Below are positions 8,647 to 16,866 of a stretch of DNA of 64,000 nt, piece after piece; position 1 is the stretch's first letter, and every line of letters starts with the position of its first letter. The notes below the pieces were generated by a model, which saw nothing but the letters and a program-made list of their open reading frames with translations, made no database searches and had not been told where the DNA came from. The stretch comes from Dehalococcoidia bacterium (GTDB lineage: Bacteria > Chloroflexota > Dehalococcoidia > UBA2979): the NCBI GenBank assembly GCA_023228825.1, contig JALOAL010000008.1, forward strand, positions 81,127 to 145,126. Reading direction: 5' to 3'. The translations under genes and the position numbers were made by a program.

Positions 8647-8763
8647 ATGGTCGAACCTGGCTCACCTCCCACCGTCACCACCTGCCGCCGCGCCTCCGCG
8701 TGTCGCGCGGCCGCCATGCGGTGGCCCGGCATGCGCATGCACGCGCCCATGGTGATGCGCTAG
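8647..8763 (+). CDS. Methionine-rich leader peptide (38 aa)
   Basis: This short frame starts at ATG 8647 with GGAAGG (8631-8636) ten bases upstream. That Shine-Dalgarno lies in the loop of the hairpin that competes with riboswitch P1. The peptide has two cysteines (residues 13 and 19). Five of its last 15 residues are methionine (24, 29, 31, 35, 37), and the stop is TAG 8761-8763. Such composition is typical of leader peptides that sense charged tRNA by ribosome stalling. I infer a methionine/cysteine-sensing attenuation role, but G+C-rich sequence can yield such frames by chance. It would be an unusual second layer of control behind a riboswitch. Confidence 0.45.
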   Translation: MVEPGSPPTVTTCRRASACRAAAMRWPGMRMHAPMVMR

Positions 8764-8816
8764 CCCGGCGCGCGTCCGCCCCACATCGAGACTCGACCGG
8801 CCCGCCGAGGGCCCCC

Positions 8817-8875
8817 GAAGTCCTCGAAGCCTCGAAGCCCTCGAAGCCACCGGCGGCAGGAGGCGGCAGGAGGCG
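8817..8875 (+). repeat. Simple direct repeats in the riboswitch leader
   Basis: CCTCGAAG-type 8-9-base units recur four times (8817-8848), followed by two copies of CGGCAGGAGG (about 8853-8872). They lie in the untranslated region between the leader ORF and the gene at 9073. I see no coding or hairpin role for them. Confidence 0.6.
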
Positions 8876-8980
8876 ACGCGCAGACCGGGCGTGCCGCAGG
8901 GCGATCGCCAGCCCTCCCAGCCACCGCCAGCATCGAATGTCCCGCGCGCCAGGCCCACGCCGGCCGGAGCGCGGGATCCG

Positions 8981-9050
8981 AACCAGACCCGGATCGGAAC
9001 CCAGACCCGGTCAGACCCGGTCAGACCCGGTCAGCCCAGACCCGGTCAGC
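8981..9050 (+). repeat. 10-bp tandem repeat just upstream of the threonine-synthase paralogue
   Basis: The unit TCAGACCCGG occurs at 9001-9010 (first base changed), 9011-9020 and 9021-9030. After a 5-base insertion it recurs at 9036-9045, with two further degenerate copies before 9001. It ends about 10 bases before the GAGGAAGG ribosome-binding site at 9057-9064. Slippage here would change only leader length. Confidence 0.7.
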
Positions 9051-9072
9051 ACAGACGAGGAAGGTCCTCCGC

Positions 9073-10341
9073 ATGTCCGCATCGTCATTCCATCGCGCGC
9101 TGAAGTGCCGCGAGTGTTCCCGTGAGTACGAGATCGCGCCGATCTTCTCGTGCGAGTACTGCTTCGGCCCCCTGGAAGTGGCCTACAACTACGACACGAT
9201 CCGCGAGGCCACCACTCGCGACAGCATTGCCGCCGGGCCGAAGACGCTCTGGCGCTACGCGAACCTGCTGCCGTGCGACCCGGAGTACCGGGTGGACCTG
9301 GGCGTGGGCTACACGCCGCTGATCCGCGCCGACCGGCTGGCGAAGGCGATTGGCCTGGACACGCTCTGGATCAAAAACGACACGGTGAACCCCACCTGGT
9401 CCTTCAAGGACCGCGTGGTCTCCGTGGCGATCGCCAAGGCTCGTGAGTTCGGGTTCGAGGCGATCGCGTGCGCGTCCACGGGCAACCTAGCGAACTCGGT
9501 GGCGGCGCACGCGGCGGCGGCGGGGATGGAGTGCCTGGTCTTCATCCCGGACGACCTGGAGAAGGGCAAGGTGGTGGGCTCCGCCATCTACAACCCGAAC
9601 CTGGTCACGGTGCGCGGCTCCTATGACGACGTGAACCGCCTGTGCACGGAACTGTCCATGCAGTTCAACTGGGCGTTCGTGAACATCAACGTGCGCCCCT
9701 TCTACGCGGAGGGCTCGCGCACGCTGGGCTACGAGATCGCGGAGCAACTGGGCTGGCGCGCGCCTGAGCACATCGTGGCGCCCATGGCGTCCGGGTCCAT
9801 GTACACCAAGATCTGGAAGGGCCTGCAGGAGTTCCACCAGGTGGGCCTGATCGAGGAGCCGAAGACGCGCATGTCCGGTGCGCAGGCGGCGGGCTGCTCG
9901 CCCATTGCCACGGCTTTCGCGAACAACACGCTGAACTTCGTCCCGCAGAAGCCGGACACGATCGCCAAGTCGCTCGCCATCGGCAACCCGGCGGACGGGT
10001 ACTACGCGCTGAAGCAGATGCAGGAGACCGGCGGCGGCGCGGAGATGGTGACGGACGCGGAGGTGGTGGAGGGCATCAAGTTGCTGGCGGAGACGGAAGG
10101 CGTCTTTGCGGAGACGGCGGGTGGCGTCACCATCGCCAGTCTGCGCAAGATGGTGCAGTCTGGCTTCATCCCTCGGCATGAGGAGACCGTGGCCATCATC
10201 TCCGGCGGCGGGCTGAAGACGATCGAGGCGGTGGTGGACGAGGTGGCGGCCCCCCTGCACGTGCAGCCGACGGTAGAGTCCTTCGTGGAAGCCCGCAGCG
10301 CCCAGCAGGCCCGTATAGCCGGCTCACCGGTGACGGCGTAG
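9073..10341 (+). CDS. Threonine synthase paralogue (fold type II PLP enzyme) of the sulfur cluster
   Basis: This 422-residue PLP enzyme belongs to the threonine synthase/cysteate synthase group. An N-terminal zinc ribbon (C12/C15 and C27/C30) precedes the PLP domain. The Schiff-base lysine is K112 in NPTWSFKDR, and the phosphate-binding loop is STGNLANS. The canonical threonine synthase at 56420 has NPTGSFKDRG and STGNTSAA at these places, so the two are clearly different subgroups. It is first behind a SAM-I riboswitch and is followed by a NIL-domain protein and a sulfur carrier. I therefore infer a sulfur-transfer role such as O-phosphohomoserine to homocysteine. Plain threonine synthase activity is the conservative alternative. 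The start ATG has GAGGAAGG upstream. Confidence 0.75.
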   Translation: MSASSFHRALKCRECSREYEIAPIFSCEYCFGPLEVAYNYDTIREATTRDSIAAGPKTLWRYANLLPCDPEYRVDLGVGYTPLIRADRLAKAIGLDTLWIKNDTVNPTWSFKDRVVSVAIAKAREFGFEAIACASTGNLANSVAAHAAAAGMECLVFIPDDLEKGKVVGSAIYNPNLVTVRGSYDDVNRLCTELSMQFNWAFVNINVRPFYAEGSRTLGYEIAEQLGWRAPEHIVAPMASGSMYTKIWKGLQEFHQVGLIEEPKTRMSGAQAAGCSPIATAFANNTLNFVPQKPDTIAKSLAIGNPADGYYALKQMQETGGGAEMVTDAEVVEGIKLLAETEGVFAETAGGVTIASLRKMVQSGFIPRHEETVAIISGGGLKTIEAVVDEVAAPLHVQPTVESFVEARSAQQARIAGSPVTA

Positions 10342-10350
10342 GAGGATCTC

Positions 10351-10593
10351 GTGGAGAAGCACGTCCGTCTCACGTTCAGCCCGGACCTGATCAAGGAACC
10401 GCTGATCTACCAATTGGGCCAGGAGTTCCAGGTGGTGACCAACATCCGCATGGCGGACGTGGACGCCAAGGTGGGATGGGTGGTCCTGAGCCTGGAGGGC
10501 GACGACGCGGAGGTCCAGCGCGCGCTGGACTGGGTCCGCTCCAAGGGCGTCCGCATTGACGACGCCACACTGGGCGACGTGGTGGAGGGCTGA
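10351..10593 (+). CDS. NIL-domain protein
   Basis: The 80-residue protein is a stand-alone NIL domain, a ferredoxin-like fold named after its Asn-Ile-Leu motif; here the equivalent is TNIRMADV. The domain is best known as the methionine-sensing C-terminal domain of the MetN transporter ATPase. It also occurs in the ferredoxin-type protein of archaeal homocysteine synthesis. It starts at GTG with AGGAGGA just upstream, 9 bases after the previous gene. Its position between a threonine-synthase paralogue and a sulfur carrier, under a SAM riboswitch, suggests methionine or homocysteine sensing or a scaffold role. It has no cysteines. Confidence 0.8.
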   Translation: MEKHVRLTFSPDLIKEPLIYQLGQEFQVVTNIRMADVDAKVGWVVLSLEGDDAEVQRALDWVRSKGVRIDDATLGDVVEG

Positions 10594-10722
10594 CCGAGGG
10601 CGGGTTCAAGCCCTGGGGTAGCCCTCGCCCGTAGGCGAGTAGCAGAAGACACGCTCCCGGCACGCCTCGCACGGGCGGGGGGCCGGCAACGACGATAGTG
10701 ACGGGTACAAGGAGTCCGACAG

Positions 10723-11004
10723 ATGGCCGTGAAGGTGAAGATCCCCACTCCGCTGCGCAACCTGACGCAGGACCAGGACACCGTGACCGCGGACGGCGGC
10801 ACGCTGGGGTCCGTGGTGGAGACGTTGGAGGGCCAGTTCCCCGGCATGCGCGAGCGCCTGCTGGACGAGGGCGGCGAGATCCGCCGCTTCGTCAACATCT
10901 ACGTGAACGGCGAGGACGTGCGCTTCCTGTCCGGTCTGACCACGGACCTGAAGGACGGCGACGAAGTCTCCATCGTCCCGGCGGTCGCCGGCGGCTCGCG
11001 CTAG
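10723..11004 (+). CDS. MoaD/ThiS-family sulfur carrier protein 1 (ends GGSR)
   Basis: This 93-residue ubiquitin-like beta-grasp protein matches CysO/HcyS-type sulfur carriers, with FVNIYVNGEDVRF and LKDGDEV in the usual places. Such carriers are adenylated at a C-terminal Gly-Gly by a MoeB-type E1 and receive sulfur as a thiocarboxylate. Here the sequence is VAGGSR, so two residues must be removed before activation; the JAMM protease at 17404 is the obvious candidate. It is closest to carrier 3 (14632) in this window. The intergenic stretch before it (10594-10722) holds a small CTCGCC/GGCGAG hairpin at 10624-10639. Confidence 0.88.
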   Translation: MAVKVKIPTPLRNLTQDQDTVTADGGTLGSVVETLEGQFPGMRERLLDEGGEIRRFVNIYVNGEDVRFLSGLTTDLKDGDEVSIVPAVAGGSR

Positions 11005-11101
11005 CCGACGACCCTCCCCGGTAGGGCCGCAGGGCGCCGCGCCCGCATGGCCCTCCGGGTGTGGGGGCGCCCGCACGCTGCGGCCTGGCCGCCCCCAGGG
11101 G

Positions 11102-11593
11102 TTACCCCTGCCGGGCGGCCAGTGTGTCCTTGATGAACATCAACTCCCCCAGGTGCTCTGAGGCGTGCGCGACGGCGGAGAGGAGCGCGGCGCGGCGGGC
11201 CATGGGCTGCTGCGACGCCAGGCCCAGCCAGGCCTGCGGGGGCGTGGTCACCTCGTCGAAGAAGCCGTCCGGGGTGGCGGCCAGCGCACGCTCCGCCTCG
11301 TCCACGAACGCGCGCAGCGAGGCGCCCAGGCGTTCCGGGGCGCCACCGGACGTGGCGAACTCCTGCACGCGGTCGCGCTCCACCTCCACGCCGCACCCGA
11401 TCCCCAGGACCGCGCCGCGGGCGGAGCCCAGGACGTGCGCGACGATCACGGCCGGGGTGTTCCCGTCCGCCAGCACCTTCGTGTCCACCTCGGACGGGGG
11501 GATGGCCTCCACGTGCTCGGCGAGCCGCTCGAAGACGGCGCGCAGGCGGTGTGCAAAGACGTCGCGCTCGGCGACGGGCGGGGTGGGGGTCAC
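11102..11593 (-). CDS. DinB-family (four-helix, putative metal-dependent) protein
   Basis: The protein has the DinB/YfiT-like four-helix layout, with the C-terminal HASEHLGELMFIKDT segment that carries a family metal-ligand histidine, and an earlier IVAHVLG. DinB-like proteins often act as thiol transferases that use bacillithiol, mycothiol or glutathione. That would fit a sulfur-rich neighbourhood, but the substrate is unknown. I chose GTG 11593, just before the conserved part. The longest frame (from 11725) would translate the tandem repeat at 11606-11665 as PGTSR units, which is unlikely. It is convergent with the carrier gene and divergent from rrf2. Confidence 0.7.
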   Translation of the reverse strand: MTPTPPVAERDVFAHRLRAVFERLAEHVEAIPPSEVDTKVLADGNTPAVIVAHVLGSARGAVLGIGCGVEVERDRVQEFATSGGAPERLGASLRAFVDEAERALAATPDGFFDEVTTPPQAWLGLASQQPMARRAALLSAVAHASEHLGELMFIKDTLAARQG

Positions 11594-11605
11594 GGGCGGG
11601 GCCTT

Positions 11606-11665
11606 CCTCGATGTACCGGGCCTGGATGTGCCGGGCCTGGATGTGCCGGGCCTGGATGTGCCGGG
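11606..11665. repeat. Four 15-bp tandem repeats upstream of the DinB-like gene
   Basis: The unit CCTGGATGTGCCGGG occurs three times exactly (11621-11665), preceded by one copy with two changes (11606-11620). It lies in the 5' region of the minus-strand gene, between it and the divergent rrf2 promoter. Because 15 is a multiple of three it is open in all frames it enters, which inflates the upstream ORF. Confidence 0.85.
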
Positions 11666-11738
11666 GTGCGCTGGGGTGTGCGCCCGGCCTCGGGCGCGGG
11701 CCGGCGGTTGGCGGCCGGCTAGCACTATGCGTAGAACT

Positions 11739-11765
11739 ATACGGAGGGGAGGTATCTGCTACAAT
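11739..11765 (+). promoter_or_regulatory. rrf2 promoter with ATAC-N9-GTAT operator-like dyad
   Basis: A good -10, TACAAT (11760-11765), precedes the Rrf2 gene by ~100 bases. A short dyad, ATAC (11739-11742) and GTAT (11752-11755), occupies the spacer directly upstream of it, and no clear -35 is seen. Dyads at this position are typical of autoregulated Rrf2-family repressors (CymR/IscR). The binding claim is inference. Confidence 0.45.
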
Positions 11766-11868
11766 GTCGACTGAATTGGTCGTGAATAGCACTGGCGCCC
11801 GCAGACGTCCCACACACAGTGGAATCTGGGGTCCGCGGTGACAGCATCAGCGGGGTATCAACTCTCAC

Positions 11869-12309
11869 ATGCTCCTGAGTACCAAGGGTGACTACGGCGT
11901 CCGCGCCATGATCGACCTCGCGAAGCACGAGGGCGCCGGCCCCGTGCAGCGCACGGAGATCGCGCGTCGCCGCCAGATCCCGGAGTCCTACCTGGACCAC
12001 CTCCTGGCCCAACTGCGTCGCGCGGGCTTCATCCGCAGCGTGCGCGGTCCGGGCGGCGGCCACATGCTGGCCAAGCCTGCGGAAGACATCTGCCTGCTGC
12101 ACGTGCTCGAAGCCCTGGAGGGCTCGCTCGCGCCGCTCGCCTGCCTGGACAACCCGGAGCCGGGCCAGGAGGCGATCTGCGGGCAGGAATGGGTCTGGCA
12201 GGAAATCTACGACAGCATGCGCAGCAGCCTGTCCGCGGTCTCCGTGGCAGAACTCGTGGACCACGAGCGACGCCACGAGCGCGACGCGGTGATCAACTAC
12301 AGCATCTAG
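11869..12309 (+). CDS. Rrf2-family transcriptional regulator (CymR/IscR-like)
   Basis: This 146-residue protein begins with the Rrf2 winged helix (LLSTKGDYGVRAMIDLA). It continues with the recognition helix and wing (PESYLDHLLAQLRRAGFIRSVRGPGGGH). Only two cysteines are present in the sensor region (LACLD and AICGQ) instead of the three ligands of [2Fe-2S] IscR. It is therefore more likely CymR-like, sensing cysteine status with a cysteine synthase partner, than an Fe-S sensor. The cysteine synthase gene follows 32 bases downstream, which supports that reading. It probably regulates its own promoter and the downstream cysteine genes. Confidence 0.85.
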   Translation: MLLSTKGDYGVRAMIDLAKHEGAGPVQRTEIARRRQIPESYLDHLLAQLRRAGFIRSVRGPGGGHMLAKPAEDICLLHVLEALEGSLAPLACLDNPEPGQEAICGQEWVWQEIYDSMRSSLSAVSVAELVDHERRHERDAVINYSI

Positions 12310-12341
12310 CGGAGCCCCCGCGGGGGTAGGAGGGGGTCACC

Positions 12342-13283
12342 GTGGTCGCCCCGGACCAGCCGACGACACGCCAGCCCGCCATTGCGGACTCCGTGCTGGA
12401 TCTCATTGGCAACACGCCGCTGGTGCGCCTCAACCGCATCGCGGAGGAGGGCGCTGCGGAGATCCTGGCGAAGTTCGAGGTATTCAACCCGGGCGGATCC
12501 GTGAAAGACCGCATCTCCCGCTCCATGGTGGAGGACGCGGAGGCCAGCGGCCGCATCAAGCCCGGCGACACGCTGGTGGAACCCACGTCCGGCAACACGG
12601 GCATTGGCCTGGCCATGGTGTGCGCGACCAAGGGCTACCGCCTGGTGCTGACCATGCCGGAAGACATGAGCCTGGAGCGCCGCCGCCTGCTGGAGCGCTT
12701 CGGCGTGGACCTGGTGCTCACTCCGGCGATCGAGGGCATGACGGGCGCGGTCTACGCGGCGCAGGAACTGGTGGAGAAGAAGCACTACGTGATGCTCGGC
12801 CAGTTCGAGAACCCCTCCAACCCGGAGGTGCACCGCCGCACCACGGCGCGCGAGATCCTGGAGGCCACGGGCGGCCAACTGGACGCCTTCGTCACGGGCG
12901 TGGGGACCGGCGGCACCATCACCGGGGTAGGCGAGGTGCTGCGGGAGGAAGGCGTGGGCGCGCGCATCGTTGCGGTGGAGCCGGCGCGGGCGCCGGTCCT
13001 GCAGGGCGGGCGCGCCGGCATCCATGGCATCCAGGGCATTGGCGCGTCCTTCGTGCCGACGGTCCTGAACCGCGACGTGTACGACGAGATCATGGGCGTC
13101 CAGGACGAGGACGCGCTGGAGATGACGAAACGACTCACCCGCGAGGAGGGCCTGCTGGTGGGGATCTCCTCCGGGGCGAACGTGTGGGCGGCGTTGAAGG
13201 TGGCGCGGCAACTGGGCGCGGGCAAGCGCGTGGTGACCATGCTCTGCGACACCGGCGAACGCTACCTGACGGTCGCCATGTAG
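12342..13283 (+). CDS. cysK: Cysteine synthase A (O-acetylserine sulfhydrylase)
   Basis: CysK makes cysteine from O-acetylserine and sulfide with PLP. The signature NPGGSVKDR carries the Schiff-base lysine K55. PTSGNTGI binds the substrate carboxylate and GTGGTITG binds the PLP phosphate, and the C-terminal CDTGERYL is typical of CysK. The length (313 residues) is normal. The start is GTG 12342. It lies between the Rrf2 regulator and sulfur carrier 2, so a carrier thiocarboxylate is also possible as its sulfur donor here. Confidence 0.93.
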   Translation: MVAPDQPTTRQPAIADSVLDLIGNTPLVRLNRIAEEGAAEILAKFEVFNPGGSVKDRISRSMVEDAEASGRIKPGDTLVEPTSGNTGIGLAMVCATKGYRLVLTMPEDMSLERRRLLERFGVDLVLTPAIEGMTGAVYAAQELVEKKHYVMLGQFENPSNPEVHRRTTAREILEATGGQLDAFVTGVGTGGTITGVGEVLREEGVGARIVAVEPARAPVLQGGRAGIHGIQGIGASFVPTVLNRDVYDEIMGVQDEDALEMTKRLTREEGLLVGISSGANVWAALKVARQLGAGKRVVTMLCDTGERYLTVAM

Positions 13284-13405
13284 GCCCTTGGTGTGGCGCG
13301 GCGGGACGAGGGATCCCCGCCGGCCCGCAGCAGGAGGAATCGCGGCGTCCTCCGGTAGCCCTCGAAGTGGCGGAACGTAGTGACAAGCACGAGCAAAGGG
13401 TCGGC

Positions 13406-13699
13406 ATGCCGGTCAGTGTCTATATCCCCTCCCCGTTCCGGCGGATCACCGCGAACCGCGAGAACGTGACGGTGGAGGGCAGTACGGTGGGCGAGGTGCT
13501 GGATGCGGTGGAGCGGTTGCACCCCGGGTTTGCGAACCTGGTGTTTGACGCCGACCACCGTGTGCCCACGCACATCAACGTCTACCTGAACAACACAGAG
13601 ATTCACGATCTCGACGGGATCGCGACGAAGGTATCGGACGGCGACCAGGTTGCCGTCATCCCCGCGCTGGCGGGTGGATCTGGGGGAAGCAATGTCTGA
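13406..13699 (+). CDS. MoaD/ThiS-family sulfur carrier protein 2 (Gly-Gly plus six residues)
   Basis: This 97-residue beta-grasp carrier has INVYLNNTEI and SDGDQVAVIPALAGG at the usual places. Six residues (SGGSNV) follow the first Gly-Gly, and a second Gly-Gly lies within that extension. Processing is needed unless the extension itself is used. It is the most divergent of the three carriers. Its last bases overlap the moeB start by eight, which indicates coupling with the E1 that would activate it. The 13284-13405 gap carries an AGGAGGA/TCCTCC inverted repeat. Confidence 0.85.
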   Translation: MPVSVYIPSPFRRITANRENVTVEGSTVGEVLDAVERLHPGFANLVFDADHRVPTHINVYLNNTEIHDLDGIATKVSDGDQVAVIPALAGGSGGSNV

Positions 13700-14546
13700 T
13701 GCACCGCAGACGACAGTCTCTGAGGCGCTGACGCCGGACGAGGTGATGCGCTACTCGCGTCACATCATCATGCCCCAGGTGGGGCCGCAGGGTCAGCGCA
13801 AACTGCGCGCCGGCCGCGTGCTGATCATCGGCGCGGGCGGCCTCGGCGGCCCCGTGGCGCTCTACCTGGCCATGGCCGGCGTGGGCAAGATCGGCATGGT
13901 CGAGTTCGATGTGGTGGACCTGTCCAACCTGCAGCGCCAGATGCTGCACACCACCGCGGACGTGGACCGGCCGAAGATCGTCTCCGCAGAGGAGAAACTG
14001 AAGGCCTACAACCCGCACGTGGAGGTGGTGAAGCACCACACGCCCATCACCAGCGACAACGCCATGGAGATCATCTCCGGCTACGACATCGTGGTGAACG
14101 GCGCGGACAACTTCGCCACGCGCTACCTGGTGAACGACGCCTGCTACCTGGCCGGTAAGACGCTGGTGGACGGCGCCATCTTGCTGTTTGACGGGCAGGC
14201 CACGGTCTACAAGCCCGGCAGCGGCTGCTACCGCTGCCTCTATCCGGATCCGCCCCCGCCGGGCCTGGTGCCTTCCTGCGCGGAGGCTGGCGTGCTGGGT
14301 GCGATCACCGGCATCATCGGCTCCATCCAGGCGACCGAGGTCTTCAAGCAGATCCTGGACATCGGCAACCCGCTGGTGAACCGGCTGCTGCTGGTGGACG
14401 CCCTGAGCATGGAGTTCCGCACCATGAAGTTGCGCCGCGACCCGTCCTGCCCGCTGTGCGGTGACAACCCCACGGTGACCGAGTTGATCGACTACGACGC
14501 CTTCTGCGGCTCGCCGCCGCTGGAGATGCCGGCGGCGACTGCGTAG
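13692..14546 (+). CDS. moeB: MoeB/ThiF-type sulfur-carrier adenylyltransferase (E1)
   Basis: This E1-like enzyme adenylates the C-terminal glycine of sulfur carrier proteins. It has the nucleotide loop IIGAGGLGG, the conserved DxxDLSNLQRQ segment, the GADNFATR loop and two CxxC zinc pairs (CYRC and CPLC). PSCAEAGVLG contains the usual reactive cysteine. There is no C-terminal rhodanese domain, unlike actinobacterial MoeZ, so sulfur must come from a separate sulfurtransferase; one lies at 16006. I chose ATG 13692, which overlaps carrier 2 by eight bases and is preceded by GGGGGAAG. It probably serves all carriers in the cluster and the MoaD-MoaE fusion at 44772. Confidence 0.92.
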   Translation: MSDAPQTTVSEALTPDEVMRYSRHIIMPQVGPQGQRKLRAGRVLIIGAGGLGGPVALYLAMAGVGKIGMVEFDVVDLSNLQRQMLHTTADVDRPKIVSAEEKLKAYNPHVEVVKHHTPITSDNAMEIISGYDIVVNGADNFATRYLVNDACYLAGKTLVDGAILLFDGQATVYKPGSGCYRCLYPDPPPPGLVPSCAEAGVLGAITGIIGSIQATEVFKQILDIGNPLVNRLLLVDALSMEFRTMKLRRDPSCPLCGDNPTVTELIDYDAFCGSPPLEMPAATA

Positions 14547-14631
14547 GCTCCCGACCGGGCGGCGCATTGAGTGTGAGTGAAGCGGGGGCAGGCCAGGGGC
14601 CGCCCCACGCTGACAGGGAAGAGGACAAGCG

Positions 14632-14913
14632 ATGGCGGTGACCGTACACGTGACCTCGGTCATCCAGCAGGTCGTGAACGGCCAGCGGGAGTTCAGCGCA
14701 GATGGCGAGACCGTGGGCGAACTGATCGCCAACGTGGAGGACAGTTACCCGGGCTTTGCCAGCCGCGTAATGGACGAGGACGGCGAGATCCGTCGCTTCG
14801 TCAATGTCTACCTGAATGACGAGGACGTCCGCTACCTGGGCGGCAAGGACACGGCGCTGAAGGACGGGGACACCGTCTCCTTCCTGCCGGCCCTGGCCGG
14901 CGGGGCGGCCTGA
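14632..14913 (+). CDS. MoaD/ThiS-family sulfur carrier protein 3 (ends GGAA)
   Basis: This carrier of 93 residues is a close paralogue of carrier 1; both share EIRRFVN, then DEDVRYL or GEDVRFL, and a LKDGD segment. The C-terminus is ALAGGAA, so two alanines must be removed to expose the Gly-Gly. It lies 44 bases before cysM, the pairing seen for CysO and CysM in Mycobacterium tuberculosis. It is therefore the best CysO equivalent in the window. Confidence 0.88.
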   Translation: MAVTVHVTSVIQQVVNGQREFSADGETVGELIANVEDSYPGFASRVMDEDGEIRRFVNVYLNDEDVRYLGGKDTALKDGDTVSFLPALAGGAA

Positions 14914-14957
14914 CGCCGGCCGCTGAGGACGGGACCTGTAGTGGCAGGGGAGCGCGG

Positions 14958-15893
<936 letters not shown>

Positions 15894-16005
15894 TCGGCCT
15901 GGACGAGCGCGAAACCTCGTCACTGTCCATGGCGCCCATGGCGCCCGTGGCAGTGGTGACAGCCGGTGTGTGAGATTTCGAGCAGACAGCACAGGGAGGC
16001 TTGAT

Positions 16006-16827
16006 GTGGTCGACAAACTGGTGACCTGCGACTGGGTCCAGGAACACAGGGACGATCCGGACGTACGCCTGGTGGAGGTGGACGTAGACACGGAGGCCTA
16101 CCGCGAGGGCCACATTGAGGGCGCGATCTCCTGGAACTGGACCACCCAACTCCAGGACGAGGTCACGCGCGACATCCTCACCAGGGAGGACTTCGAGGCG
16201 TTGATGCAGCGCTCCGGGATCACCCCGGAGACGTACGTGATCCTGTACGGCGACAACAACAACTGGTTCGCGGCCTACGCGCTCTGGCTCATGGAGTTGT
16301 ACGGCCACGAGAAGGTCTCGCTGATGGACGGCGGGCGCGTGAAGTGGCTGGGCGACAACCGCCCCATCACCACCGCGGAGCCCACCTTCGAGGCCACCTC
16401 GTACCAGGCGAAGGATGCGGATCCGAGCATCCGCGCCAGGCGGGACGATGTGCTGCAGGCGCTGGGGAGCGACATCAACCTGGTGGACGTGCGCAGCCCT
16501 GCGGAGTTCACGGGCGAGGTCATTGCCCCTCCGGGCATGAGCGAGACGGCGCAGCGCGGCGGCCACATCCCGGGCGCCCGTAACGTCCCGTGGGCGCGCG
16601 CGGTCAACGAGGACGGCACCTTCAAGTCGCCGGACGAGTTGAAGGCCCTCTACGAGGGCGCGGGCGTGCAGCCGCACGGCGACACCATCGCCTACTGCCG
16701 CATCGGCGAGCGTTCCAGCCACACCTGGTTCGTGCTGAAGCACATCCTGGGCTACGAGAACGTGAAGAACTACGACGGCTCCTGGACCGAGTACGGCTCC
16801 ATGGTGGGCGTGCCGATCGAGAAGTAG
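16006..16827 (+). CDS. Thiosulfate sulfurtransferase (CysA/SseA-type, double rhodanese)
   Basis: This 273-residue protein has two rhodanese domains. The N-terminal one is inactive, and the C-terminal one carries the catalytic cysteine C231 in YCRIGERSSHTWF, a loop characteristic of actinobacterial CysA/thiosulfate sulfurtransferases. It should move sulfane sulfur as a cysteine persulfide. In this cluster the natural acceptor would be an adenylated sulfur carrier, which would replace the rhodanese domain missing from the MoeB here. I chose GTG 16006 with AGGGAGG six bases upstream. The gap before it contains a GTCACTG/CAGTG-type inverted repeat. Confidence 0.9.
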   Translation: MVDKLVTCDWVQEHRDDPDVRLVEVDVDTEAYREGHIEGAISWNWTTQLQDEVTRDILTREDFEALMQRSGITPETYVILYGDNNNWFAAYALWLMELYGHEKVSLMDGGRVKWLGDNRPITTAEPTFEATSYQAKDADPSIRARRDDVLQALGSDINLVDVRSPAEFTGEVIAPPGMSETAQRGGHIPGARNVPWARAVNEDGTFKSPDELKALYEGAGVQPHGDTIAYCRIGERSSHTWFVLKHILGYENVKNYDGSWTEYGSMVGVPIEK

Positions 16828-16866
16828 CGGACGGCGGTCCGCCGGGGGAGAGGAGCGAGGGACGCC

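Noticed and set aside
8981..9050. Repeats considered as a CRISPR-like array
   Set aside because: The units are only 10 bp and are tandem without unique spacers, and there are no cas genes.
11594..11725. N-terminal PGTSR-repeat extension of the DinB-like protein
   Set aside because: It comes from translating a 15-bp tandem repeat. The conserved domain begins after GTG 11593 and the repeat is better seen as upstream DNA.
11764..11841. Possible 25-codon upstream ORF before rrf2
   Set aside because: Its ATG overlaps the TACAAT -10, so it would not be transcribed from that promoter. It has no ribosome-binding site and no biased amino acids.
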